Positions 33,926-42,631 of a DNA stretch of 64,000 bases are shown here, in pieces. The notes beneath the pieces are model-generated. The model had not been told where the DNA came from. It ran no database searches and saw only the letters and a program-made list of their open reading frames with translations. This DNA comes from G965197405 sp965197405. GTDB taxonomy: Bacteria > Chloroflexota > Dehalococcoidia > Lucifugimonadales > JAGWBF01. Numbering within the stretch: the stretch's first letter is position 1; every line of letters begins with the position of its first letter. A program made the position numbers and the translations under genes. The stretch is taken from positions 1,674,001 to 1,738,000 of the forward strand of contig OZ240206.1 of NCBI GenBank assembly GCA_965197405.1, read 5' to 3'.

Positions 33926-33943
33926 GGGGTAACGCCAGAAAGG

Positions 33944-33973
33944 GATGGGCGCTCCCGCTTGGGAGCGCCCATC
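33944..33973 (-). terminator. Strong hairpin downstream of the amidohydrolase gene
   Basis: GATGGGCGCTCCC and GGGAGCGCCCATC form a perfect 13-bp stem with a GCTT loop. On the minus strand it is followed by CCTTTCTGG, a weak T run. It lies 38 nt after the amidohydrolase stop. Confidence 0.55.
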
Positions 33974-34010
33974 CGAGCCAGCGCTAGGGTAGCGTCCGGG
34001 GCCTCCCGGG

Positions 34011-35135
34011 TCAGTCGAGATGGTATATCCTGTCGGCGTTCCCGCCCACAATCTTGGTCTTCTCCTCCTCGGTGCAGTCCACCAGAATCTCCTCGATGAT
34101 TTCCCGGCTCCTCGGCCAGGTGGCCTCTTGATGGGGATAGTCGGAACCCCAGAGAAGGCCGTCCACCCCAATGACGTCCCGGAGCTTTATTCCCAGGCTA
34201 TCTTCCTGGAAGCTGAGGAACACGTTGCGGTGGAAGAAGTCGCTGGGAAACGCGTCGTCTTTGAAGCGGTATACGCCAGTCCCGGTGGCCGCCTGGGTGT
34301 AATGGTAGTCAATCCGGTCCAGGAAATAAGGCACCCACAGCAGTTGCTCCTCAATCGCCCCTATCTGTAGCTTGGGATAGCGCTCGAATACGCCGCTGAA
34401 GATCATATGGGTAAGGGACATCCGCAACCAGTACTCCTGGTTAATCGCGAAGGCGATGGTTACGTTATCCAGGTCCATGAACTCCTGGCCCGGCCCCGGG
34501 CGATTTGTGAGGACGTGCAGGCTGAGGGGCATTTGTAAGTCTTGAGCCGCCGCCCAGAGAGGCTCGTACATGGGGGAATCGTAGGTCCTGTTCTCCAGGG
34601 GGTACATGGGGATCATGGCCCCCGGAAACCCCATCTTCGCGGTGCGCTCCAGCTCCTTTACGCCGTCCTCCACGTCGTCCACGTTGAGCATGGCGATGCC
34701 CTTGAGCCGCTTTGGGAACGCTCCGCAGAACTCGGCAAGCCAGTCGTTATACGTTCTACAGATGGCCGAGAAGAGGTCGCTATCCGGCACGTTGCTGTAC
34801 GTCATCAGGCTGACGGTGGGGTAAACTATGCTCACGTCAATCCCGTCTATATCCATATCTTTGACGTGCTCCTCGGGAATGTAGCCGCCGGGGCGCACGT
34901 CTTCATATATACCGCCGCCGCTCAACGTTTCCGGAGCTTCGAACCTCCTCCCCGTCTGAGCGCCGGGGAAGGCGGCGTTACCCTTGATCCCATCGGTGAA
35001 CCACCGGTCTGAGCCATCTTCCATACGGACGATGTGGGGGGCACGGTCCCTGTACTTGGGCTCCATTCGGCTCGTCCACAGGTCTCTTGGCTCATACACG
35101 TGGTTATCTGACGATACGACCCTGTAATTATCCAT
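34011..35135 (-). CDS. Amidohydrolase-2 family metal-dependent hydrolase or decarboxylase
   Basis: 374-aa TIM-barrel amidohydrolase of the ACMSD/gamma-resorcylate decarboxylase branch (PF04909). The N-terminal SSDNHVYEPRDLW replaces the usual DxHxxxP with D-N-H-V; the His of LSLHV, the His of LTHMIFSGVFERYPKLQ and the Asp of WGSDYPHQEATWP follow in order. These bind the metal and catalyse hydrolysis or decarboxylation of an aromatic or cyclic acid. The ATG at 35135 follows AGGAGGG. Chloroflexota of this kind often hold many such genes; the substrate is unknown. Confidence 0.88.
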   Translation of the reverse strand: MDNYRVVSSDNHVYEPRDLWTSRMEPKYRDRAPHIVRMEDGSDRWFTDGIKGNAAFPGAQTGRRFEAPETLSGGGIYEDVRPGGYIPEEHVKDMDIDGIDVSIVYPTVSLMTYSNVPDSDLFSAICRTYNDWLAEFCGAFPKRLKGIAMLNVDDVEDGVKELERTAKMGFPGAMIPMYPLENRTYDSPMYEPLWAAAQDLQMPLSLHVLTNRPGPGQEFMDLDNVTIAFAINQEYWLRMSLTHMIFSGVFERYPKLQIGAIEEQLLWVPYFLDRIDYHYTQAATGTGVYRFKDDAFPSDFFHRNVFLSFQEDSLGIKLRDVIGVDGLLWGSDYPHQEATWPRSREIIEEILVDCTEEEKTKIVGGNADRIYHLD

Positions 35136-35274
35136 ACGTGGCCCTCCTGCGTCTTATTTTGTGGGTATCCGCCCTTCGGCTTCCTAGTATAGAGGGCGCT
35201 CCTGACTGTCCCGTTCAACAGTCCCCATTGTGCGCCAGATGTGTATGAGTGTCAACACCCATTTCCCCGCGAGG

Positions 35275-35405
35275 CAGGGGCTTTTGATTCTCGGCGATAG
35301 GTGTCTGCGTCGCCTCGACCTAACAAAAACCGGAATTAAGGCAGTACCGGTCAGCCAGGATTTTAGACCCCTCGCCCCGCTCGGGTTGACAATTGAAAGG
35401 CCCTG
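35275..35405. repeat. Main-family dispersed repeat, core type 2, internal deletion
   Basis: Outer ends CAGGGGCTTTTGATTCTCG and GACAATTGAAAGGCCCTG are present, with core type 2 (ACAAAAACCGGAATTAAGGC). The CATTCCGAGCG arm is deleted. It occupies most of the gap 35136-35435. Confidence 0.8.
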
Positions 35406-35435
35406 CGTTCCCGGGTATGGGGCTTTACCGCCGGT

Positions 35436-35735
35436 CTACAACTCTATCCAGGATAGAATGAAGAGCAACACCGACAGAGCGGTAAGACTCCTAAAAATTA
35501 TCCCGCCCGGCTGATTGTCCATCGAACGAAATACATAGTATGCGGTTGCCATGAAAGCGGCCACCACCCCTATGATGTTCAACCTGGTTGACCCCTGGCA
35601 AGCGGAGGACTTGAAGCCGTCACACAGCACGACGACCCCGATGTGGGCGCCAATAATCAGGAATGTCCAGAGAAAAAACCTCACTATGCGTTTCCCTTTC
35701 CGCTCCCCTACTATCGTAGGAGGAGCCTCATACAA
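35436..35735 (-). CDS. Small membrane protein of unknown function
   Basis: 99 aa with three hydrophobic stretches (about 19-37, 51-67 and 82-99) and a charged start (ERKGKRIVRFF). A TTG at 35735 opens the frame; no convincing ribosome site was found, so the start may be lower. Two cysteines lie in the first loop. No family recognised. It has its own space between two repeat clusters and no overlapping gene, which favours it being real. Confidence 0.45.
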   Translation of the reverse strand: MYEAPPTIVGERKGKRIVRFFLWTFLIIGAHIGVVVLCDGFKSSACQGSTRLNIIGVVAAFMATAYYVFRSMDNQPGGIIFRSLTALSVLLFILSWIEL

Positions 35736-35795
35736 GCACGAGGTACAATTCTACCAGTATTGTCTAGCCCGCGTACTATTTCGCCGGCGATAATT

Positions 35796-36209
35796 CAGGG
35801 TCGTTTCATTCTCGACGTCAGGTGAACACAGGCCCCCACCGCGTGTAATTGCCATGAAAATACCCTGCATGCCCTCTCATGTCATTCCGAGCGCAGCGAG
35901 GAATCCAAAAATCCACGCTCTCGAATAAGCCCGCGTCTGAGATTTCTCACTCCGCGGAGTTCATCCTGAGCGCAGCCGAAGGGCTCCGTTCGGAATGACC
36001 CGCTGTGGAGCCGCGATTACCATGAAAATACTCGCCTGTCATTCCCGCGCAAGCGGGAATCTATCTGGCACTTCTGGATTCCCTCGAAAGCGGGGGTGAC
36101 AGTTACGCAAAGGTCTCCTTTCGCAGGGGCGGGCTCCGCGAAAGGAGGGAAGTGATGGCGGGAAAGTCCAGGGGTTAGTTCTTTATTCACGCATCAGTAA
36201 AAGGCCCTG
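35796..36209. repeat. Mosaic of main-family and family-2 repeats
   Basis: Starts with the main-family left end (CAGGGTCGTTTCATTCTCG) and ends with AAAAGGCCCTG. In between are a CATTCCGAGCGCAGCGAGGA arm, TTTCTCACTCCGCGGAGTTC, and a full family-2 unit at 36018-36085 (CATTCCCGCGCAAGCGGGAA). It looks like repeats inserted into one another. Confidence 0.7.
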
Positions 36210-36250
36210 AGACCGTCCTGGCCGTGACATCCAAAACTCGATATAACTGA

Positions 36251-36262
36251 TATAATGGTGTC
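36251..36262 (+). promoter_or_regulatory. -10 element very close to the endonuclease V start
   Basis: Perfect TATAAT at 36251-36256, only 7 nt before the GTG at 36263, with no ribosome site between. If used, the mRNA would be leaderless. A GTGACA at 36224 is a possible but too distant -35. Confidence 0.4.
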
Positions 36263-37018
36263 GTGAAGCTGCGGAGCCTGCATCCCTGGCATGTGAGCGT
36301 TGAGGAGGCCAAGTCCCTTCAGCGCCTCCTCGCGCCGACGGTCTCCTGCATCAGCGCCACCCCGGACGACGTCCGGTACGTGGCAGGGGTGGACATCTCG
36401 GGCGCCGACGCCGAAGGCATGGTCCTGGCTGCCGTGGCGGTCCTGAGCTATCCCGACCTCGAGGTAGCCGAGGTAAGCCTGGCCAGGGGGAAGCCGAGCC
36501 TGCCATACATACCGGGTCTCCTGTCCTTCCGGGAGACCCCCGTGCTGATAGATGCGCTGGAGGGGTTGGAACTGACGCCGGACATCATCATCACCGATGG
36601 ACAGGGCCTTGCCCATCCCAGGCGCTTCGGCATCGCCTGCCACATAGGACTTCTTGCTGATGTCCCCGCCATAGGCTGTGCCAAGTCCATACTGACGGGG
36701 AGGCACGGGCCGCTGGGCAATGAGGCCGGGTCCCATGCCGAGTTGACGGACCAGGGCGAAGTAATAGGGGTTGCCCTGAGAAGCCGCACCGGTGTAAGCC
36801 CCGTCTACGTCTCCGTGGGCCACAAGATAGACCTGGCATCGGCGACAAAATGGGTGCTGGCGTGCTGCAAGGGCAGGCGATTGCCGGAGACCACCAGGCT
36901 GGCCCACCAGGCCGCAGCAGGACGCCTGGCCCCGGGGCGGCGGACTCCCGCCTCCGGCCAGAGCCGGGGGCGCATCCCGGACAAGGAAGTCCCACTACAC
37001 CAGGGCAAGCTCCTTTGA
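36263..37018 (+). CDS. nfi: Endonuclease V
   Basis: 251-aa repair nuclease that nicks DNA next to deaminated bases, mainly hypoxanthine. The conserved acidic residues are in VAGVDISG, LSFRE and TDGQGLAHPRRFGIACHIG, with YIPGLLSFRE and the late VSVGHKIDL typical for the family. The tail (LPETTRLAHQAA and a further 30 basic residues) is a little long. The GTG at 36263 gives a natural length. prfB follows 41 nt later. Confidence 0.93.
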   Translation: MKLRSLHPWHVSVEEAKSLQRLLAPTVSCISATPDDVRYVAGVDISGADAEGMVLAAVAVLSYPDLEVAEVSLARGKPSLPYIPGLLSFRETPVLIDALEGLELTPDIIITDGQGLAHPRRFGIACHIGLLADVPAIGCAKSILTGRHGPLGNEAGSHAELTDQGEVIGVALRSRTGVSPVYVSVGHKIDLASATKWVLACCKGRRLPETTRLAHQAAAGRLAPGRRTPASGQSRGRIPDKEVPLHQGKLL

Positions 37019-37058
37019 AGCAAAGCTTAAAAACTACGAACACGAAAGGGTTGTGACC

Positions 37059-38157
37059 ATGCAGGACCTCAGACTGAATCTAGCCGAGATGGGCCAGAAG
37101 ATCGAAGCCATCCTGGTCCGTCTTTGACATCCCTGATAAAGAAGCCCAGATAGACAGGCTGGAACAGGAGGCCGCGCTGCCCGCTTTCTGGGATGACCCC
37201 CGGGACGCTCCAAGGAAGATGCAGCACCTCGCCCGGCTAAAAGGGAGCGTGGAGCTCTGGCGTGACCTGGCGGAAAGGACGACCTCTCTCTTGGAGTTGA
37301 TGGACCTGGCGATTGACGAGGGAGACGAGTCGCTGGATGAGCAGCTGAGGGCTGAAGCGACAGAGATTTCCCGCATCCTGGAGCTTGAGGAGTTCCAGCT
37401 GACCCTTTCCAGCCCCTATGATGGGCGCTCTGCGATCCTATCCGTGTACGCCGGTGCCGGTGGCACCGAGTCCCAGGACTGGGCCGAGATGCTCCTGCGG
37501 ATGTACCTGCGGTGGTCGGAGGACCGGAGGCGCGGGACCCAGGTCCTGGACGTCTCCTATGGGGAAGAGGCCGGCGTTAAAAGCGCTACCGTCGAGATAG
37601 AGGGACAGTGCGCCTATGGCTACCTCAAGGCCGAAAAGGGGGTGCACCGCCTGGTCCGTCTCTCCCCCTTCGACGGCAACCATCTGAGACACACCTCCTT
37701 CGCCCAGGTGGAGGTGCTACCCGCCGCCGAAGAGGACCCGGAGATAACCGTAAGGCCCGACGACCTCGATATAGAGTTTTTCCGCTCAAGCGGGCCCGGA
37801 GGTCAGAACGTGCAGAAAGTGGCCTCCGCCGTCCGCATAACCCATCTCCCCACCGGCATTGTGGTGGCCTGCCAGAACGAGCGCTCCCAGCACCAGAACC
37901 GGGAGTTCGCCATGAAGATTCTCATGGCCCGGCTCTTGGAGCGCCAGTTGCAGCAGAGGGAGGAGGAAGCGGCGAGATTCAAGGGTGAGCACGTATCGGC
38001 TGAGTGGGGCAATCAGATAAGGAGCTACGTCCTCCACCCGTACAAGATGGTGAAGGACCACCGGACGGGCTACCAGACCAGCGACCCCGACGGCGTGCTG
38101 GACGGGAGGCTGGACGAGTTCATCAAGGCGTACCTGATGTCTACGGTGGGTGGCTAG
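37059..38157 (+). CDS. prfB: Peptide chain release factor 2 with programmed +1 frameshift
   Basis: RF2 recognises UAA and UGA stops. Coding is 37059-37124 joined to 37126-38157: 22 codons, then CTT followed by TGA at 37125-37127, where ribosomes slip +1 (CTTTGAC) and continue at GAC, giving 365 aa, the same as E. coli RF2. The second part has the SPF codon-recognition motif (RLSPFDGNHLRH) and GGQ at 247-249. Frameshifting lets RF2 sense its own level. The stretch before the slip site (CATCCTGGTCCGT) lacks the purine-rich SD-like stimulator of E. coli, so efficiency may depend on other features. Confidence 0.96.
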
Positions 38158-38169
38158 CGGTCCCTGGGG

Positions 38170-38350
38170 AAATACTCACCCGTCTTTCCCGCGCAAGCGG
38201 GAATCTATCCGGCCCTTCTGGACTCCCGCTTTCGCGGGAGAGACACTGACCACCAGCCGCGGACCACTGATTGAGGGCACAGGACTTATTCAGAGTATCC
38301 TTAATGGGTATCCCAATACGTAGGGGCAACCCTTGTGGTGGCCCCTACAA
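38170..38350. repeat. Family-2 and family-3 dispersed repeats
   Basis: 38170-38246 is a family-2 unit (TTCCCGCGCAAGCGGGAATC then CTCCCGCTTTCGCGGGAG). 38320-38350 is a family-3 unit (GTAGGGGCAACCC..GGCCCCTAC) like the palindrome at 31539. Nothing else is seen between prfB and ribBA. Confidence 0.75.
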
Positions 38351-38428
38351 GCGCTTGATTCACATTGTAAAATGCAATTTGCATCAAGCGTACCGGGGGA
38401 GAAGGCCCTTTGGCCCCCCAAGGGGTTT

Positions 38429-39634
38429 CTAGCAGCGCCACAGGATATGGCCCATTCTGGCCCGCTTGATGTGCATGTACTCCTTGTTTTCTTCGTTGGC
38501 CTCTATCTCTATGGGCACCCGCTCCGTAATCTCCAGGTCGTAGCCGGATAGGCCCACCACTTTTCTGGGGTTGTTGGTGAGGAGGCGCATCTTCTTCACC
38601 CCCAGCTCGGCGAGTATCTGTGCTCCTATCCCGTAGTGGCGGAGGTCTGAATCGAAGCCCAGCTTCTCGTTGGCCTCTATGGTGTCCATGCCGTCGTCCT
38701 GGAGGGAGTAGGCGCGTATCTTGTTGTGAAGGCCGATGCCCCTGCCCTCCTGTCGCATGTAGAGAAATACACCCTTGCCTTCCTTGGCGATTATATCCAG
38801 GGCCAGGTTTATCTGCTCCCCGCAGTCGCAGCGGAGACTGCTAAAAACGTCGCCCGTTAGACACTCGCTGTGAATCCTTACCAGGACAGGCTCGCCGGGC
38901 TCCCAGCTGCCTATGGTGAGGGCCAGATGGTCGCCCGGGTCAACCATGCTCTGGTAAGCCTTTATCTGGAACTCGCCGTGGACCGTGGGCAGCCGCGCCT
39001 CGGCCACCCTCTCAATAAGCTTCTCGTTGCGTCTCCGGGAGGCGATTATCTGGGCTATGCTGATGATGTTCAGGTTGTGCTCTCGGGAAAACTCCTCCAG
39101 CTCGGGCATCCGCGCCATGCTGCCGTCGGCGTTCATAATCTCGCACACTATGCCCGCCGGATATAGCCCCGCCATAGAGGCCAGGTCTACCACGGCCTCC
39201 GTATGGCCGGCGCGCACCAGAACGCCTCCGTCTTCATAGCGCAGAGGGAAGAGGTGGCCGGGACGAGCAAAGTCTTCCGGCCTGGACTTGGGATCAATGA
39301 TGGCTTTAATCGTGGCCGCCCTGTCATGGGCCGAGATGCCCGTCGTGGTGCCCAGCTTGTAGTCCACGGAGACGGTGAAAGCCGTGCCGTGCATGGCCGT
39401 GTTGCCGCCGTTGACCATCAGGGGCATGTCAAGCTCGTCCAGCCTCTCCCCTGTGACGGACATACACAGAAGCCCCCTGGCGTATTGGGCCATGAAGTTG
39501 ACTGATTCCGGGGTCACCTTCTCGGCGGGGAGGACCAGGTCTCCCTCGTTCTCCCGCCTCTCATCGTCCACGACGATAAGCGGCTTCCCCAGCTTTATAT
39601 CCTCTAAGGCCTCTTCCACGCTCGCTAGAGGCAT
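38429..39634 (-). CDS. ribBA: Bifunctional DHBP synthase / GTP cyclohydrolase II
   Basis: 401-aa enzyme making two precursors of riboflavin: 3,4-dihydroxy-2-butanone 4-phosphate from ribulose 5-phosphate (residues 1-200) and the pyrimidine from GTP (about 205-401). The first domain shows DDERRENEGDLV and the DRAATIKAIIDP region; the second shows the zinc-binding site HSECLTGDVFSSLRCDCG and GRGIGLHNKIRAY. Length is normal. It is the last gene of ribD-ribE-ribBA on the minus strand; the lumazine synthase gene (ribH) is not adjacent, since repeats and prfB follow. Confidence 0.97.
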   Translation of the reverse strand: MPLASVEEALEDIKLGKPLIVVDDERRENEGDLVLPAEKVTPESVNFMAQYARGLLCMSVTGERLDELDMPLMVNGGNTAMHGTAFTVSVDYKLGTTTGISAHDRAATIKAIIDPKSRPEDFARPGHLFPLRYEDGGVLVRAGHTEAVVDLASMAGLYPAGIVCEIMNADGSMARMPELEEFSREHNLNIISIAQIIASRRRNEKLIERVAEARLPTVHGEFQIKAYQSMVDPGDHLALTIGSWEPGEPVLVRIHSECLTGDVFSSLRCDCGEQINLALDIIAKEGKGVFLYMRQEGRGIGLHNKIRAYSLQDDGMDTIEANEKLGFDSDLRHYGIGAQILAELGVKKMRLLTNNPRKVVGLSGYDLEITERVPIEIEANEENKEYMHIKRARMGHILWRC

Positions 39635-39679
39635 TTCCTCTTCTCCTAGGAAAGAGTAGAAGGAGATAGAAGTATTACG

Positions 39680-40276
39680 TCACGTCCGGAGGAGACTCTC
39701 CACGTACTTGGCGAGGATGTCTACCTCCAGGTTGACCGGGTCTCCTGCGCGTCTTTCCTTCAAAATTGTGTTATCCAGAGTATACGGTATCACCGAGATT
39801 GTAAAGGATGACGCCCTTTTTCTCACCACGGTGAGGCTGATGCCGTCAACCGCTATGAACCCTTTCTCCACTATGTAGGGCATGAACTTTTTGGGGACGC
39901 GAAAGTTCATCAATATGGAGTCTCCCTCGGGTCTGACGGAGATGACGCGGCCCGTGGCGTCCACGTGTCCCTGGACTATGTGCCCGCCCAACCTGTCGGT
40001 GGCCGCCAGGGGACGCTCCAAGTCCACTCCCGAGGCCGGTTCCAGGGATCCCAGGTTCGTACGTCTCAGGGTCTCCAGCGCCAGGTCCACGCTGAATCTG
40101 TCGCCGTCCAGGGCAACCACTGTGAGGCAGGCGCCGTTGACGGAGATGCTGTCGCCCAGCTTCAAGCCGTCAACCACCTTCACGGCCTTGATGACAAGCC
40201 GGCCCACCCCAACCTCCTGGGAGGGCGCTTCCAGGGACTCGACCTGACCTACCTCTTCCACTATCCCCGTGAACAT
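39680..40276 (-). CDS. ribE: Riboflavin synthase alpha chain
   Basis: 198-aa riboflavin synthase, which dismutates two lumazines to riboflavin. The start MFTGIVEEVGQVESL is diagnostic, and the two homologous barrels each hold a GDSISVNGACLTV / FIAVDGISLTVV type motif. The ATG at 40276 has AAGGTG upstream and lies 1 nt after the ribD stop, so translation is coupled. ribBA follows after 45 nt. Confidence 0.97.
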   Translation of the reverse strand: MFTGIVEEVGQVESLEAPSQEVGVGRLVIKAVKVVDGLKLGDSISVNGACLTVVALDGDRFSVDLALETLRRTNLGSLEPASGVDLERPLAATDRLGGHIVQGHVDATGRVISVRPEGDSILMNFRVPKKFMPYIVEKGFIAVDGISLTVVRKRASSFTISVIPYTLDNTILKERRAGDPVNLEVDILAKYVESLLRT

Positions 40277-40277
40277 A

Positions 40278-41438
40278 TCACACCTTCCCAGACGCAACGT
40301 CCACTTCAGCCCTGTGGACTATCTCTCCGGGGCCGGGTCTGGCCGGAGGGTAGGCGACTACGAGTATATCCTCCCCGATGCGCTCAACTCTCCGTAGCTC
40401 CATGCGGACAACCTGGGACATGAGGGCGCTGCCGGCCCCGCCTACGGGAGAGGGTGCGGAGAGGCCGCCGATTATCGCGGGCGCTATGAAAGCCGCGACT
40501 TTGTCCACCAGGCCTAGGTCGAACAGAGAACCCAGCAGGGTGCCGCCGCCCTCCACCAGCAGGCTGACTACGCCCCTGGCCCCCAGGGTTTCGAGCAAAG
40601 CGCAGAGGTCCACCCTTCCCGCTCTCGTCGAGGGCAGCCGCAGGACCTCGGCCCCCGCATCCAGCAAGGCTGCGACCCTGTCCTCCGGCGGCTCCGTCGC
40701 CGCGATGAGGGTATGGCCAGGCTCTTGAAGAAGCCTGGCGTCGGGAGGGGTGCCGGCCTTGCTGTCCAGCACCACCCGGAGGGGCTGGCGCTCCAGGGGC
40801 CTCCCCCCGTCATCGCGGGACGTAAGTTGCGGGTTATCCCTCATTATGGTGTTCGCCCCCACCATAATGGCATCGCAGGCCCGGCGCATCTCCTGGCCGT
40901 AGCTGCGCGCCGGTGCGCCGGTAATCCACTTGGAGTCGCCGGTGTGGGTGGCTATCTTGCCGTCCAGGCTCATGGCGAACTTGGCCGTGACGAAGGGCAT
41001 CCCGGTGTTGATGTGCCTGGCAAAGGCTTCGTACAGCTCCCCGGCTTCCTCTTCCTGCTCCCCACTGTATACCCGGATTCCCGCGGCCTCCAACTCGGCG
41101 GCGCCCCTGCCATTCACGCGGGGATTGGGGTCTTTGGCGGCGACGTGTACCTCGCTGATGCCGGCGGCGATGATGGCGTGGGTACAGGGGGGGGTGCGGC
41201 CGTAGTTGCAGCAGGGTTCCAGGGTCACGTAGAGAGAGGCGCCGCGAGAGGCTTCGCCAGCCTGTTTCAGGGCCACCACCTCTGCGTGGTCCTGGCCCGG
41301 CGGCAGCGTGAATCCTTCGCCCAGGACCGTGTGGTCTTTCACGACCAGGGCGCCCACGGCAGGGTTGGGACTGGTGGTCCCCAGCGCCTGCCTGGCGACG
41401 CTCAGTGCCCGCTCCATGTAGCTTGTGGCATGGCTCAT
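40278..41438 (-). CDS. ribD: Bifunctional deaminase/reductase of riboflavin synthesis
   Basis: 386 aa. N-terminal cytidine-deaminase-type domain (zinc ligands in DHAEVVAL and LEPCCNYGRTPPC) removes the amino group of the GTP-derived pyrimidine. The C-terminal reductase (TAKFAMSLDGKIATHTGDSK, LLVEGGGTLLGSL) reduces the ribose. First gene of ribD-ribE-ribBA. Its 5' region (41439-41700) shows some hairpins, but I could not recognise an FMN riboswitch in it. Confidence 0.97.
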   Translation of the reverse strand: MSHATSYMERALSVARQALGTTSPNPAVGALVVKDHTVLGEGFTLPPGQDHAEVVALKQAGEASRGASLYVTLEPCCNYGRTPPCTHAIIAAGISEVHVAAKDPNPRVNGRGAAELEAAGIRVYSGEQEEEAGELYEAFARHINTGMPFVTAKFAMSLDGKIATHTGDSKWITGAPARSYGQEMRRACDAIMVGANTIMRDNPQLTSRDDGGRPLERQPLRVVLDSKAGTPPDARLLQEPGHTLIAATEPPEDRVAALLDAGAEVLRLPSTRAGRVDLCALLETLGARGVVSLLVEGGGTLLGSLFDLGLVDKVAAFIAPAIIGGLSAPSPVGGAGSALMSQVVRMELRRVERIGEDILVVAYPPARPGPGEIVHRAEVDVASGKV

Positions 41439-41696
41439 GGGGGCTACACCGAACCCTCGCGAAGCTGGCCGGAGGCAAGTACGGGTGGTTCCTGACGCTT
41501 GCTGCCCAGGGGGTAGGTGACGTAAAGCAAGTACGCCCCCTTGCCTGCCACTTGTACGTGGCTTTAGGCCAATTCTGGGGGCAAATCTTTATACTGTCAA
41601 GAGATAGTGGATGATATACTTTATCATCTCACCGGTGGCCGGAGGCGCACCCCGGTGGACGCTCTAGCCCGTCTTGCCCTGGGTGAAGTCCCGGAT
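41439..41696 (-). other. Leader/intergenic region before ribD, no FMN riboswitch seen
   Basis: Contains GCCACGTACAAGTGGC, a small hairpin, and two direct copies of CGTACTTGC about 55 nt apart on the minus strand. The conserved FMN-element blocks are not visible. No gene is supported. Confidence 0.3.
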
Positions 41697-41825
41697 TATT
41701 CAGTTGTCACCCTGAAGGGAGTGAAGGATCTAAAATTCCTCTCATAAGTCAAGGCCGGGTCTTCGATCAAGAGTTTTTAGATTCTTCGTCGCTCCGCTCC
41801 TCAGAATGACAATTGAAAGGCCCTG
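41697..41825. repeat. Main-family dispersed repeat overlapping the end of dcd
   Basis: CAGTTGTCACCCTGAAGGGA at one side; AGATTCTTCGTCGCTCCGCT and GACAATTGAAAGGCCCTG at the other, with a distinct core. The right half is translated on the minus strand as the last residues of dCTP deaminase. Confidence 0.8.
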
Positions 41826-42387
41826 GGGCGAAGTCCTGGTAGAAACGGCTGGGCAGGGGCCTCTGCTGGCCTTGATACTTGCTGCCCAGCCCCGGGCTCC
41901 CATAGGGACGCTGGACAGGCGTGGTGAGACGCATAAAGGACAGCTGTCCAATCTTCATGCCGTAATACAGCGTGATGGGCAAACGCGCCACGTTGGTCAG
42001 CTCCAGGGTGAGACGGCCTTTCCACCCGGGGTCCACGTACCCCGCAGTGGAATGAATGATCAGGCCTATTCTCCCAAGGGAGCTCTTGCCATCCAACCTC
42101 GCCACAATATCGTCGGGGACCTCTATGTGCTCGAGGGTGCTGGCCAGCACGAACTCGCCCGGGTGAAGCACAAAGGGGACGTCATCAACGATTTCCACCG
42201 GCTCCGTCAGGTCTTCCTGGGGCTCCCTTACGTCAATGTAGGGGCGCAGAGCGTTTCGGAATACCAGCACCTTGTTGTCCAGGTGTATGTCAACGCTGGC
42301 AGGTTGGATACAGGAGGACTCCAAAGGCTCGATGCGTATACGGCCCTTGCTGATTTCCTCATGGATGGTCTTGTCGCTCAGGACCAC
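41767..42387 (-). CDS. dcd: dCTP deaminase with a repeat-encoded C-terminus
   Basis: 206-aa dCTP deaminase/dUTPase-fold enzyme supplying dUTP for thymidylate. SSCIQPASVDIHL, ARLDGKSSLGRIGLIIHSTAG and the catalytic Glu in GRLTLELTNVA are typical. The GTG at 42387 gives the usual start MVLSDKTI and has GGAGG 4-5 nt upstream; the longer frame to 42405 lacks a site. The family normally ends about SRFYQDF; here 17 extra residues (ending CHSEERSDEESKNS) and the stop come from the dispersed repeat at 41697. The core enzyme looks intact. Confidence 0.94.
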   Translation of the reverse strand: MVLSDKTIHEEISKGRIRIEPLESSCIQPASVDIHLDNKVLVFRNALRPYIDVREPQEDLTEPVEIVDDVPFVLHPGEFVLASTLEHIEVPDDIVARLDGKSSLGRIGLIIHSTAGYVDPGWKGRLTLELTNVARLPITLYYGMKIGQLSFMRLTTPVQRPYGSPGLGSKYQGQQRPLPSRFYQDFAPGPFNCHSEERSDEESKNS

Positions 42388-42522
42388 GGGGCCTCCCACA
42401 TTCAACTGCTTCGGCAGCTACTTCGGTCCTCTCTGCCGGACAGACAGGCACAATCCAGTCGCAGGGCAGTGTGACAGGACTCCGAGTCTTCCTTCAAGGC
42501 TAATTCTACTCCGTTTTGCCCT

Positions 42523-42585
42523 CGTTTTGAATATAAAGAGACCCCGGCAGGGGGGACCGCCGGGGACTCTTTTATGTTCAAAACC
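42523..42585 (-). terminator. Terminator after the SIMPL gene
   Basis: CCCCGGC and GCCGGGG flanked by AAAGAG and CTCTTT make a long stem (42535-42573), which extends less perfectly outward. On the minus strand it ends CTCTTTATATTC. It lies about 60 nt after the SIMPL gene stop and before dcd. Confidence 0.75.
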
Positions 42586-42631
42586 GGGGCCGCAGGGTGG
42601 CTATTACTCGCCCAGGGCCACGAAGTGGCCA

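Noticed and set aside
33738..33932. Small ORFs encoded by the dispersed repeats (peptides like CHSERSEESK)
   Set aside because: The same peptide recurs wherever the repeat occurs, without ribosome sites or conserved starts, so it is a repeat artefact.
37219..38157. prfB as a truncated or frameshifted pseudogene
   Set aside because: The in-frame TGA lies exactly in the CTTTGAC programmed frameshift site and the joined product has the full normal length.
41439..41700. FMN riboswitch before ribD
   Set aside because: The riboflavin genes made it likely, but the conserved blocks of the FMN element could not be found in the leader on the minus strand.
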